A stretch of DNA of 34,984 bases from Jiangella rhizosphaerae (GCF_003579925.1 NZ_QUAL01000044.1:7071-42054), one strand, 5' to 3'. Counted from the first letter of the stretch, positions 1 through 7,519 are shown. Made by a program: numbers and translations. Notes: generated by a model not told the origin, from the sequence alone.

Positions 1-183
1 GCCCTCAACCACAGCGAAGAGCACACAGCAGAGGCCGCGGACTTGAGGCGCGCGCCCGCGGCCAAGACAATCGGGCAGCAGGGGGACGGGAACGCGAACA
101 CGCCGACCAACGCCGTCGTCAAAGGGTGCGCCAGAGCAACAGCAGAGCGCGGTCATCGGCGTCGGAGGAGGCGACGGCGTTGA
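1..183 (+). CDS. 3' end of an unrecognised plus-strand reading frame (partial)
   Basis: The frame is open from the first base to a stop at 181-183. Its first 40 codons have the position bias of real actinobacterial genes (about 67% GC at position 1, 52% at position 2 and 90% at position 3, counted by hand). Past base 118 the bias fades, because the frame then runs antisense to the end of the phosphatase gene and ends in an arginine run. The visible part is hydrophilic (Glu, Ala, Asn, Gln) and looks like a disordered tail. I recognise no family. It could be the end of a real gene, or a remnant whose true stop has been lost. Confidence 0.33.
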   Translation, partial: ALNHSEEHTAEAADLRRAPAAKTIGQQGDGNANTPTNAVVKGCARATAERGHRRRRRRRR

Positions 184-1225
184 TGAGCTTCTGGGCGCCG
201 CCGTCGAAGCCGTGCGCCACCAGCCGCTCGGCCTCGCCCTGCAGCTTGTCGATGCCGTCGGACAGGTCGCGCCTGGGCGCCTCGACCAGTCCGTCGGTGT
301 AGAGCATGAGCGCGTCGCCGGGCCGCATGCGCCCGGTGACGGGCTCGTAGTGCTTCTGCTCGTAGACCCCGAGCAGGCCACCCTCGGTGTCGAGGGTGGC
401 CCAGCGGCCGGAGCCGGCATGGAAGTGGATGGCCGGCGGATGGCCGGCCGAGCGGACCTCGTACTCGCCGGTCGTGAGATCGACGACGAGGTGGACGGCG
501 GTCGCGAACCCCTCGGGCCAGCGCTGCCGCAGCAGGTAGGCGTTGGCCGCCGGCAGGAACTGGTCGGGCGGCAGCGAGCCGAGCAGCCCGCCGAACGCGC
601 CCGACAGCAGCAGAGCGCGGGTCCCGGCGTTGTGGCCCTTGCCGGACACGTCGACCAACGCGAGCTCGAGCATGCGGCCGTCGGTGGAGCGGGACGCGAC
701 GGCGAAGTCGCCGGAGAAGCTGGACCGTTCGGCGGCGTGGTGCTTGAGGTCGATCTGCCAGCCGCGCCCCAGCGGCGGCATGCGGCCCTGGGCGGCCAGG
801 CGGTCGCGCAGGTCGACGAGCATCGACTCGCCCATGGTGCCCTGCAGCCCCAGCCGGGCCCGCGACCGCGCCAGACCGAGTGAGACCACCGCGGTGATGC
901 CGACGACGGCGGTGACGGCGACGAAGGTCTGCCCGCCGCCGATGACGATGCCGCCGGCGATGAGGCAGAACGCGACCGTGCCGACCAGCCAGGCCAGCGC
1001 CCGTGGCGGCACGAACAGCCCGCCGAACAGCAGCGGCAGCACCAGGGCGATGGCCGGGACGATCGACTCCCACTGCACCATCGACAGGCCGAGCAGCAGG
1101 GTGGCGGCGAGCAGGACGGCCATGACCACGGGCTCGCGGAGGAGCCGCCGCGTCAAGGCGCTGGCCGGACGCCCGCCGAAGAACGCCCCGGCAAGCCCGA
1201 GCACGCCAGCCGATCGGGTCGTCAC
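119..1225 (-). CDS. Membrane-anchored PP2C/SpoIIE-type serine phosphatase
   Basis: Predicted 368-residue protein. Residues about 33-118 form four closely spaced hydrophobic segments, and the cytoplasmic remainder from about 150 is a SpoIIE (PP2C-like) phosphatase domain. Seen motifs are GDF near the start of the domain (metal-binding Asp), the LVDVSGKGHNAG segment, and MLYTDGLVEA near the C terminus, all typical of the SpoIIE/RsbU group. Such enzymes dephosphorylate anti-sigma-factor antagonists. No GAF, PAS or response-regulator input domain is present, so sensing would have to come through the membrane part. No anti-sigma or antagonist gene lies nearby, so the partner is unknown. It stands alone, 66 bases downstream of the nei gene and in the same direction. 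Confidence 0.88.
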   Translation of the reverse strand: MTTRSAGVLGLAGAFFGGRPASALTRRLLREPVVMAVLLAATLLLGLSMVQWESIVPAIALVLPLLFGGLFVPPRALAWLVGTVAFCLIAGGIVIGGGQTFVAVTAVVGITAVVSLGLARSRARLGLQGTMGESMLVDLRDRLAAQGRMPPLGRGWQIDLKHHAAERSSFSGDFAVASRSTDGRMLELALVDVSGKGHNAGTRALLLSGAFGGLLGSLPPDQFLPAANAYLLRQRWPEGFATAVHLVVDLTTGEYEVRSAGHPPAIHFHAGSGRWATLDTEGGLLGVYEQKHYEPVTGRMRPGDALMLYTDGLVEAPRRDLSDGIDKLQGEAERLVAHGFDGGAQKLINAVASSDADDRALLLLWRTL

Positions 1226-1291
1226 ACGGAGGACCCTAGCGGCAAAGAGAGCGTGGGAGGAAGATCACACAGAATTGCCCGCCATGGCGTG

Positions 1292-2101
1292 TCAATGCTG
1301 GCAGTTCGGGCACCAGAACAGGTTCCTGGCCGCCGCTCTCCCGGCCGCGACGGGGGTTCCGCAGACCAGGCACGGCTGCCCCGCGCGCCGGTACACGTAC
1401 ACCTCGCCGCCGTGGTCGTCGACGCGGGGCGGGCGGCCCATCGCCTCCGGCTCGTGCTCGGGCCGGACGGTGTCGATGCGGCCGGTCTCGACGCCCCGCG
1501 CCATCAACGACACCAGGTCGGCCCAGATCTCCCGCAGCACCTCCGCGGGCACCGACGAGCCGGGCCGCGCCGGGTCGACTCCGGCGCGGAACAGCGACTC
1601 CGCGCGGTACACGTTGCCGACGCCCGCGACCACAGCCTGGTCCATGAGCAGGACGCCGATCGGCGCCCGGCTGCGGCCGATCCGGTCCAGCGCCCCAGCG
1701 GGGTCGTCGCCGCGCAGCGGGTCGGGGCCGAGCCGCGCTTCGACGGCAGCCTTCTCGTCGTCGCCGACCACCTCGCACCGGGTCGGGCCGCGCAGATCGG
1801 CGTGCGCACCGCGGGCCGTCAGCCGCATGCGGACCTCACCGCGGACCGGGCCGTCCGGGGCCGGCGCGGCGACCACGTCGAACTTTCCGTACAGCCCCAG
1901 GTGGACGTGGACCCAGCGCCGGCCGGCGAACCCGATGAACAGGTGCTTGCCGTGCGCCTCGGCCCGCTCCAGCCGGGACCCGGAGACGACGGCGGCGCCG
2001 GCGGCGAACCGCCCCTGCGGGCTGGACACGCCGACCACCCGGCCGCCGAACACCTCGCCCAGCTCACCGGCCAGCCGGTGGATCGTGTGGCCCTCGGGCA
2101 C
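1292..2101 (-). CDS. nei1: Fpg/Nei-family DNA glycosylase-AP lyase, Nei1-like
   Basis: A 269-residue base-excision repair enzyme that removes oxidised bases and cleaves the abasic site. The N terminus MPEGHT carries the catalytic Pro2 and Glu3. Lys52 in the GKHLF segment is the conserved beta-strand lysine. A helix-two-turn-helix follows (QAVVAGVGNVYRAE), and the C terminus is a C-X2-C-X16-C-X2-C zinc finger. The MPEGHT start and SSPQGRF segment resemble mycobacterial Nei1 rather than MutM. It lies in the conserved order nei1-rpiB-reductase. A start at 2101 is fixed by the catalytic Pro2, since the initiator Met must be removed. Confidence 0.93.
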   Translation of the reverse strand: MPEGHTIHRLAGELGEVFGGRVVGVSSPQGRFAAGAAVVSGSRLERAEAHGKHLFIGFAGRRWVHVHLGLYGKFDVVAAPAPDGPVRGEVRMRLTARGAHADLRGPTRCEVVGDDEKAAVEARLGPDPLRGDDPAGALDRIGRSRAPIGVLLMDQAVVAGVGNVYRAESLFRAGVDPARPGSSVPAEVLREIWADLVSLMARGVETGRIDTVRPEHEPEAMGRPPRVDDHGGEVYVYRRAGQPCLVCGTPVAAGRAAARNLFWCPNCQH

Positions 2102-2115
2102 GTACCGTCCTTCCT

Positions 2116-2319
2116 GTGAACGATCGCGAGAAGGGCATCCGCAAGCTCGACCAGGTCGACCGGCGCTCCCAGGTCGGCGTGTCGCGGGCGCTGCGGGCCC
2201 GCGACGTGTCGCGGCCCAGCCCGGGCGACGTCGAGGCCGCGCTGGAGCGGATCGGGAAGACCCCGCTGCCGCCCCGGACCGGTCCCAAGGCCGACCGCGA
2301 CGCCCCCAGACGCAGCTAG
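2116..2319 (+). CDS. Small charged hypothetical protein
   Basis: A 67-residue reading frame starting at GTG and squeezed between two minus-strand genes. Nearly every third codon position is G or C over its whole length, which supports a real gene and not a shadow, because no gene is read on the other strand here. The protein is basic and hydrophilic, with a central ALRARDVSRPSPGDVEAALERIG segment and a Pro/Arg-rich tail, and no membrane segment. Its stop codon overlaps the rpiB stop, so the two genes converge. Its start is 14 bases from the nei1 start, so the two genes diverge from a tiny shared spacer. Function unknown; I recognise no family. Confidence 0.68.
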   Translation: MNDREKGIRKLDQVDRRSQVGVSRALRARDVSRPSPGDVEAALERIGKTPLPPRTGPKADRDAPRRS

Positions 2320-2795
2320 TCGGCCGGCGCCGGCAGCGGAGGAAGCTCGCCGTCGGTCTCGTACCGGCCGAGCATCGCGATGCGGCGGGCGTGCCGCTCG
2401 CTGCCGGAGAACGGCGTGTCCAGGAACGCCCGCACGAACGCCGCGACGTCCTCGAACGGGTGCATGCGGGCGCCGATGGCCAGCACCTGGGCGTCGTTGT
2501 GCTCGCGGGCCAGCCGCGCGGTCTCCTCCGACCACGCCAGCGCGGCCCGGACGCCCTTCACCTTGTTCGCGGCGATCTGCTCGCCGTTGCCGGAGCCGCC
2601 GATGACGATGCCGAGGCTGCCGTCGTCGGCCGCCACTCCTTCGCCGGCCCGCAGGCAGAACGTCGGATAGTCGTCGAGCTCGTCGTAGACGAACGGGCCG
2701 TGGTCGACGACCTCGTGGCCGCCGTCGCGGAGCAGCTCGACGAGGCGGTTCTTCACTTCGTACCCGGCATGGTCGGAGCCGACGTGGACGCGCAT
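2316..2795 (-). CDS. rpiB: Ribose-5-phosphate isomerase B
   Basis: A 159-residue RpiB/LacAB-family isomerase that interconverts ribose-5-phosphate and ribulose-5-phosphate in the pentose phosphate pathway. It starts MRVHVGSDHAGYE, with the substrate-binding Asp-His pair, and contains GGSGNGEQIAANKV, where Ser replaces the catalytic Cys of the Escherichia coli enzyme, as in mycobacterial RpiB. The open frame extends further upstream, but the ATG at 2793-2795 gives the normal family length and N terminus. It lies 20 bases downstream of the reductase gene, probably in one transcript. Confidence 0.95.
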   Translation of the reverse strand: MRVHVGSDHAGYEVKNRLVELLRDGGHEVVDHGPFVYDELDDYPTFCLRAGEGVAADDGSLGIVIGGSGNGEQIAANKVKGVRAALAWSEETARLAREHNDAQVLAIGARMHPFEDVAAFVRAFLDTPFSGSERHARRIAMLGRYETDGELPPLPAPAD

Positions 2796-2815
2796 GGGCG
2801 TCAGTCTGCCGTACG

Positions 2816-3424
2816 TCAGTCGAACATCGGCTCCCGGGTGCGCGTCCGCTTGAGCTCGAAGAAGCCGTCGTACGAGGCCAGCGCCCGCACGCCGTCCCAG
2901 ACCCGGCCGGCCTCGTCGCCCTTGGGCGCCGGCGACAGGACCGGCCCGAAGAAGGCGTATCCCTCGACCGCGATGACCGGCGTGCCGACCTCGGTGCCGA
3001 CCTGGTCCATGCCGGCGTGGTGGCTCTGCTTCAGCGCGGCGTCGAACTCGTCGGTGTCGGCGTACGCGGCCAGCGACGCCGGCAGGCCGACCTCGTCGAG
3101 GGCGGCGGCGATGACCGTGCCGCGATCGCGCTCGCGCCCCGGGTGGAACCGCGTGCCCATGGCGTCGTAGAGCGGCTTCACCCACTGGGGGCCATGCAGC
3201 TCCTTCGCCGCGGTGACCACGCGCACCGGGCCCCAGCTGTCCGCCATCAGCCGGTTGTACTCCTCACCGAGGTCGCGCTCGGCGTTGAGGTACGACAGCG
3301 ACATCACGTGCCAGGTCACCTCGATCGGCCGAACCCGCTCGACCTCCATGATCCACCGGGACGTCATCCATGCCCACGGGCAGATCGGGTCGAACCAGAA
3401 GTCGACAGGGGTGGTCTCGCTCAT
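2816..3424 (-). CDS. DsbA-like mycothiol-linked oxidoreductase (Rv2466c-type)
   Basis: A 202-residue thioredoxin-fold protein with an inserted helical domain. The N terminus reads DFWFDPICPWAW, followed by HVMSLSYLNAERD, a GTPVI cis-Pro loop near residue 155 and the ending ELKRTRTREPMFD, all close to my recollection of M. tuberculosis Rv2466c. That protein is a mycothiol-dependent reductase that also activates nitro-drugs. In Rv2466c the active site is CPWC; here it is CPWA, so the resolving cysteine is missing and the enzyme would work as a monothiol with mycothiol. The gene has an exact SigR/SigH-type promoter and is divergent from pepN. Confidence 0.88.
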   Translation of the reverse strand: MSETTPVDFWFDPICPWAWMTSRWIMEVERVRPIEVTWHVMSLSYLNAERDLGEEYNRLMADSWGPVRVVTAAKELHGPQWVKPLYDAMGTRFHPGRERDRGTVIAAALDEVGLPASLAAYADTDEFDAALKQSHHAGMDQVGTEVGTPVIAVEGYAFFGPVLSPAPKGDEAGRVWDGVRALASYDGFFELKRTRTREPMFD

Positions 3425-3443
3425 AAGCTGCCCTTCATCACTT

Positions 3444-3455
3444 TTGACGCGTCAA
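3444..3455. promoter_or_regulatory. Perfect 12-bp palindrome TTGACGCGTCAA
   Basis: A perfect palindrome in the 124-base spacer between the reductase and pepN. On the minus strand it would lie in the 5' untranslated leader of the reductase, between the predicted start site near 3467 and the start codon. On the plus strand its left half, TTGACG, could serve as a -35 element for pepN. It has the size of a dimeric-repressor site, for example of MarR type. No regulator is encoded beside it. Confidence 0.4.
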
Positions 3456-3473
3456 CGAGGTCTCGATCTGGCC

Positions 3474-3499
3474 AACCTCGCGGCGGCCCGGTCGATTCC
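3474..3499 (-). promoter_or_regulatory. SigR/SigH-type oxidative-stress promoter
   Basis: On the minus strand the sequence reads GGAAT (3499-3495), 18 bases, then GTT (3476-3474). This fits the GGAAT-N18-19-GTT consensus of actinobacterial SigR/SigH, the redox-controlled sigma factors. Transcription would begin near 3467 and give a leader of about 40 bases before the reductase start. Rv2466c is, to my knowledge, in the SigH regulon, so the site sits where family knowledge predicts it. Confidence 0.72.
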
Positions 3500-3548
3500 C
3501 ACCGCCCACCGCCAGCACGACGGCGGATGTTCTGCCAGGATCAAGGTC

Positions 3549-6101
3549 ATGTCTGGCACGAACCTGACCCGCGACGAGGCACGCGAGCGTGCGGCCGTCG
3601 TCGACCCCGCGTCGGTGCGCTACACCGTCGAACTCGATCTCACCCGCGGCGAGACCACCTTCGGGTCGACGACGACGGCGACGTTCGCGGCCACCGAGGG
3701 CGCCGAGACCTGGCTCGACCTCATCGCGCCCGCCGTGCACGAGGTCGTCCTCAACGGCACCGCGCTCGACCCGGCCGAGGTGTTCGACGGCAGCCGCGTC
3801 CGGCTCAGCGGCCTGGCCGGCGAGAACGAGGTCAAGGTGGTCGCCGACGCCGCCTACATGCACACCGGCGAGGGCCTGCACCGGTTCGTCGACCCGGTCG
3901 ACGACGAGGTGTACCTCTACTCGCAGTTCGAGGTGGCCGACGCCCGCCGCGTCTACGCGTGCTTCGAGCAGCCCGACATCAAGGCCGAGGTCACGTTCGT
4001 CGTCGACGCGCCGTCGGGCTGGGAGGTCGTGTCGAACTCGCCGGGCAAGGCCGGGCGGGCCAGCCACGGCAAGAAGCGGTGGACGTTCGAGCCCACGCCG
4101 CGGCTGTCCACCTACGTGACGGCCATCGTCGCAGGTCCGTACCACGTCGAGCGGTCGGAGTACGTCGGCAAGGAGAAGACCGTCCCGCTCGGGCTGTACT
4201 GCCGCAAGTCGCTGGCCGAGCACCTCGACGCCGCCGAGCTGTTCGACGTCACCAGCCGCGGCTTCGCGTTCTTCGAGGACGTCTTCGGGCTGGCCTATCC
4301 GTTCGCCAAGTACGACCAGCTGTTCGTGCCGGAGTTCAACGCCGGCGCCATGGAGAACGCCGGCGCGGTCACCCACCACGAGGACTACGTCTTCCGCAGC
4401 CGGGTCACCGACGCCGCCTACGAGCGCCGGGCCGAGACGATCCTGCACGAGATGGCGCACATGTGGTTCGGCGACCTCGTCACCATGCGCTGGTGGGACG
4501 ACCTGTGGCTGAACGAGTCGTTCGCGACGTGGGCGTCGGTGCTGTCGCTGGCCGAGGCGACCCGGTGGACCGACGGCTGGACGACGTTCGCCGTCACCGA
4601 GAAGCTGTGGGCGCTGCGTCAGGACCAGCTGCCTTCCACGCACCCGATCTCCGCCGACATCCGTGACCTCGAGGACGTCGAGGTCAACTTCGACGGCATC
4701 ACCTACGCCAAGGGCGCCAGCGTGCTCAAGCAGCTGGTCGCCTGGGTGGGCCGCGACGCGTTCCTCGAGGGCGTGCGGGCCTACTTCGCCGAGCACGCGT
4801 GGGGCAACACCGCGCTCACCGACCTGTTCGCGCATCTCGAGCGGACCAGCGGCCGCGACCTCTCGGCGTGGAACGAGCAGTGGCTGCGCACCGCCGGCGT
4901 GAACACGCTGCGCCCGGTGGTGACCGTCGACAACTCCGGCCGGTACACCTCGGTGGCCATCGAGCAGACCGCCGCGCCCGAGCACCCGGTCATCCGGTCG
5001 CACCGGGCGGCCATCGGGCTCTACGACTACGCCGACGACGGCACGCTGGTGCGCCGGCGCCGGGTCGAGCTGGACGTCGACGGCCCGCGCACCGAGGTCG
5101 CCGAGCTGCGCGGCGAGACCCAGTCCGACCTCCTGCTGGTCAACGACGACGACCTCACGTTCGCGAAGGTGCGCCTCGACGACCGCTCGCTGGCGACGGT
5201 GGTCCGCTCGATCGGCTCGCTCGATCCCCTGCCGCGAGCGCTGTGCTGGACGGCCGCGACGGACATGCTGCGCGACGCCGAGATGTCGGCCAGCTCGTTC
5301 GTCGAGCTCGTCCTCGGCGGCATCGAGCGCGAGACGTCGATGGGCGTGGTGCAGCACGTCCTCGCCTCGGCCCGGGCCGCGATCGACCTCTACGCCTGGC
5401 CGGCCAACCGCATCGTGCTGTCGTCGCGCTGGGCGGCGGCGCTGCGCCAGCTGGCCGGGAAGGCCGAGGCCGGCAGCGACCGCCAGCTCGCCTTCACCCG
5501 CGCCTGGGTGGCGGCCGCGGCCAGCGACGAGCACGTCGCGGAGATCAAGGCGCTGCTCGACGGCGACGAGTCGCTGCTACCGGGCCTGGTCGTCGACACC
5601 GACCTGCGGTGGACGCTGCTGCAGCGGCTGGTCGTGCTGGGCGCGGCGGGCGAGCACGCCGTCGACGCCGAGCTCGAGCGCGACAACACCGCGACCGGGC
5701 AGCGGCAGGCGGCCTACGCCCGGGCGGCGGTCCCGACGCACGCCGCGAAGGCGGCCGCCTGGCAGGCCGCCGTCGAGTCCGACCAGCTGCCGAACGCGCT
5801 GCTCACGGCGACGGTGCGCGGGTTCGCCCACCCCGAGCAGCGCGAGCTGGTGCGTCCGTACGTCCAGCCGTACCTCGACGCCGTGCCGCGGGTGTGGGCC
5901 GAGCGGACCAACGAGAGCGCGCAGGCGATCATCATCGGGCTGTTCCCGCGGCTGCTCGCCGACGCCGCCACCGCCACGACGGTGCGCGGCTGGCTGGAGA
6001 CGGCGGAGCTGCCCGACGCCGCCCGCCGGCTCGTCGTCGAGGGCCTCGCCGACCTCGACCGCGCGCTGCGCGCCCAGGACCGCGACCGGCAGGCGGGGTG
6101 A
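3549..6101 (+). CDS. pepN: Aminopeptidase N (M1 family zinc metallopeptidase)
   Basis: An 850-residue cytosolic aminopeptidase that removes N-terminal residues from peptides during protein turnover. GAMEN (266-270), which binds the substrate amino terminus, the zinc motif HEMAH (300-304) and the third ligand Glu323 in NESF are all present at normal spacing. The C-terminal half has the ERAP1-like helical domain, and the length is normal for actinobacterial PepN. The open frame extends upstream, but MSGTNLTRDEARERA matches the usual N terminus, and an AGGA lies just upstream of this ATG. It is divergent from the reductase, the same arrangement as Rv2466c-Rv2467. Confidence 0.95.
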   Translation: MSGTNLTRDEARERAAVVDPASVRYTVELDLTRGETTFGSTTTATFAATEGAETWLDLIAPAVHEVVLNGTALDPAEVFDGSRVRLSGLAGENEVKVVADAAYMHTGEGLHRFVDPVDDEVYLYSQFEVADARRVYACFEQPDIKAEVTFVVDAPSGWEVVSNSPGKAGRASHGKKRWTFEPTPRLSTYVTAIVAGPYHVERSEYVGKEKTVPLGLYCRKSLAEHLDAAELFDVTSRGFAFFEDVFGLAYPFAKYDQLFVPEFNAGAMENAGAVTHHEDYVFRSRVTDAAYERRAETILHEMAHMWFGDLVTMRWWDDLWLNESFATWASVLSLAEATRWTDGWTTFAVTEKLWALRQDQLPSTHPISADIRDLEDVEVNFDGITYAKGASVLKQLVAWVGRDAFLEGVRAYFAEHAWGNTALTDLFAHLERTSGRDLSAWNEQWLRTAGVNTLRPVVTVDNSGRYTSVAIEQTAAPEHPVIRSHRAAIGLYDYADDGTLVRRRRVELDVDGPRTEVAELRGETQSDLLLVNDDDLTFAKVRLDDRSLATVVRSIGSLDPLPRALCWTAATDMLRDAEMSASSFVELVLGGIERETSMGVVQHVLASARAAIDLYAWPANRIVLSSRWAAALRQLAGKAEAGSDRQLAFTRAWVAAAASDEHVAEIKALLDGDESLLPGLVVDTDLRWTLLQRLVVLGAAGEHAVDAELERDNTATGQRQAAYARAAVPTHAAKAAAWQAAVESDQLPNALLTATVRGFAHPEQRELVRPYVQPYLDAVPRVWAERTNESAQAIIIGLFPRLLADAATATTVRGWLETAELPDAARRLVVEGLADLDRALRAQDRDRQAG

Positions 6102-6120
6102 CGGGTTTGGTGCGGGCTTT

Positions 6121-6137
6121 CATCTACGATGTAGATG
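6121..6137. promoter_or_regulatory. Candidate operator CATCTAC-GAT-GTAGATG
   Basis: A perfect inverted repeat with 7-base arms and a 3-base spacer, ending 31 bases before the start codon of the first IclR-type regulator. A weak -35 (TTGGTG, 6107-6112) lies just upstream, so a dimer bound here would block transcription. Autoregulation by the adjacent IclR protein is the simplest reading. No second copy was found in this window. Confidence 0.6.
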
Positions 6138-6168
6138 TCGGTTCCGACCAAGCTGGGGGATCAAGGAC

Positions 6169-6975
6169 GTGCCACGAGTAGCAGCCCGCGAGTCCGCCGG
6201 CGGCACCCAGAGCGTCGAGCGGGCGCTCTCGCTGCTGTCCGCGTTCACCGAGGAGCACCCCGAGCGGCGCATCTCCGAGCTGGTGGCCGCCACCGGGCTG
6301 GGCCAGTCGACGGTGTCTCGGCTGGTCGGCGCGCTGGTCAACCTCGGGTACCTGACCCACCACGGGCGCAGCGGCCTGTACGGCATCGGGCCGCGCGTCA
6401 TCACGCTGGCCGGCATCGGGCTGAACCAGTCGCCGGTGCACCAGCAGTCGCGGCAGCTCGCCCAGAACCTCGCCGCGTCGCTCGGCCTGGGCGTCAACGT
6501 CGCCGAACGCCACGACGCCAGCCTGTTCTACCTGTGCCACTTCGAGGGCGCCAACTCACCCCGGCCGTCCACACTGATCGGCCGCGGCGGCCCGCTGCAC
6601 GCCACCGCCATGGGCAAGGCACTGATCAGCGAGCTGCCGCCGGACGAGCTGCGCACGCTGATCGGCACCGAGTACGCCCGCTACACCCCGCACACCATCA
6701 CGTCGTACGACCAGCTGACGGCGGCACTGCAGGAGGTGCGCTCGCGCGGCTACGCCACCGAGCTCGAGGAGCTGGCCTTCGGCCGGGCCTGCGTGGCCGC
6801 GCCGATCCGCGACCGGTCCGGCCGGATCATCGCCGCGCTGTCGGTGTCCGGGCCGCTGTCGGCGATGAACCTCCCGGCCCGGCAGGACGAGCTGGCGATG
6901 ATCGCCATCGAGCACGCCGACCAGATCTCGTCCAACCTCGGCTACCACGCCACAGTGACGGCGCTTCCCGGCTGA
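6169..6975 (+). CDS. IclR-family transcriptional regulator (first copy)
   Basis: A 268-residue regulator. The winged helix-turn-helix (about 14-70) contains QSVERALSLLSAF, ISELVAATGLGQSTVSRLVGAL and LGYLTHH. The effector-binding IclR domain (about 85-260) contains HATAMGKALISEL, YTPHTITSYDQL, RGYATELEELAFGRACVAAPI and ALSVSGPLSAM. It is clearly similar to the IclR protein at 17840-18637. The GTG start follows a purine-rich GGGGGA/AAGGA stretch. The next plus-strand gene is more than 3 kb away, and its target is not obvious: the LLM oxidoreductase and amidase lie downstream on the other strand, beyond 556 bases of non-coding DNA. Confidence 0.92.
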   Translation: MPRVAARESAGGTQSVERALSLLSAFTEEHPERRISELVAATGLGQSTVSRLVGALVNLGYLTHHGRSGLYGIGPRVITLAGIGLNQSPVHQQSRQLAQNLAASLGLGVNVAERHDASLFYLCHFEGANSPRPSTLIGRGGPLHATAMGKALISELPPDELRTLIGTEYARYTPHTITSYDQLTAALQEVRSRGYATELEELAFGRACVAAPIRDRSGRIIAALSVSGPLSAMNLPARQDELAMIAIEHADQISSNLGYHATVTALPG

Positions 6976-7146
6976 CGGGCGTCCGGACCAGCACATGTCA
7001 GTCGACGCTCGTCGACATCCCCCTGCTGCGTTGGCCCGTCCCCTGCCAGGAGGAGCGGCGACGGCTCCAGGGGCGTCGGCCGCGTTTGCGTGTGAGTTTG
7101 CTGTCGTCGGGCGTCCACTTGGTGAGATTCGCCGTGATTCGGGAGC

Positions 7147-7214
7147 CATCACAAGGATTACCCCAGCGTCAACACCCCTGCAGGCATGTTGATGCTCACG
7201 TAATCCTCGTGATG
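7147..7214. repeat. 68-base imperfect palindrome (REP/MITE-like hairpin)
   Basis: Arms of 28 bases (7147-7174 and 7187-7214) are complementary at 23 positions, with a 12-base loop that itself contains CCTGCAGG. The mismatches are one A/C pair, a three-base internal bulge and one G/T pair. It is far longer than a normal terminator and lacks a following T-run. It may be a repetitive extragenic element, or a folding element downstream of the IclR gene. Confidence 0.55.
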
Positions 7215-7447
7215 TAGGCGATCGCCGATGATCATCGCTGTCCACAGCCCGGCAAAGTAGGGCGAAACGGGCACGGCCATGGCGCGCCTGTCCGCGCATG
7301 CCGGCGGCGAACTCGAATTACCCGAGCTTGCGCCAGGGCTGGGGCCGCGCATCCGCCGCCGTGGCCGGCGCGGAGTGCACCGGCCGACCGAAGGCTCTCA
7401 GCACCGGCGGCAGCACGGCCGCGCCGACCGACCGTGCCCGACCCACA

Positions 7448-7519
7448 GTTGATCTTGGAGTTGTTCGGCAATCGCCGGGCGAAATGTCCGGTAGATACCC
7501 GAGCAACTCCAAGATCAAC
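7448..7519. repeat. 72-base hairpin with GTTGATCTTGGAGTTG termini
   Basis: The arms GTTGATCTTGGAGTTG (7448-7463) and CAACTCCAAGATCAAC (7504-7519) are perfectly complementary. After one mismatch the pairing continues four more bases on each side (TCGG and CCGA). The inner part contains a smaller CCGG...CCGG hairpin. Extragenic hairpins ending in this kind of TTGATCTTGGAGT sequence are, as I recall, repeated in several actinomycete genomes. Here it sits 12 bases past the 3' end of the LLM oxidoreductase and could end that transcript. A half-site-like GTTGATCTTTG recurs at 31535. Confidence 0.65.

Noticed and set aside
43-71. Promoter-like TTGAGG-N17-GACAAT on the plus strand
   Set aside because: It lies within a coding-like segment and points into the 3' end of the opposing phosphatase gene, with no gene to drive.
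543-3170. A very long plus-strand open frame across the phosphatase, nei1, rpiB and reductase genes
   Set aside because: It is antisense to four well-supported genes and its product is a low-complexity Arg/Ser/Pro/Ala sequence, as expected of a GC-rich shadow.
7158-7352. A minus-strand 64-codon frame ending in the 7147-7214 palindrome
   Set aside because: Part of it looks protein-like, but the frame lacks a good start signal and the palindrome explains the sequence constraint; kept only as a possible relic.
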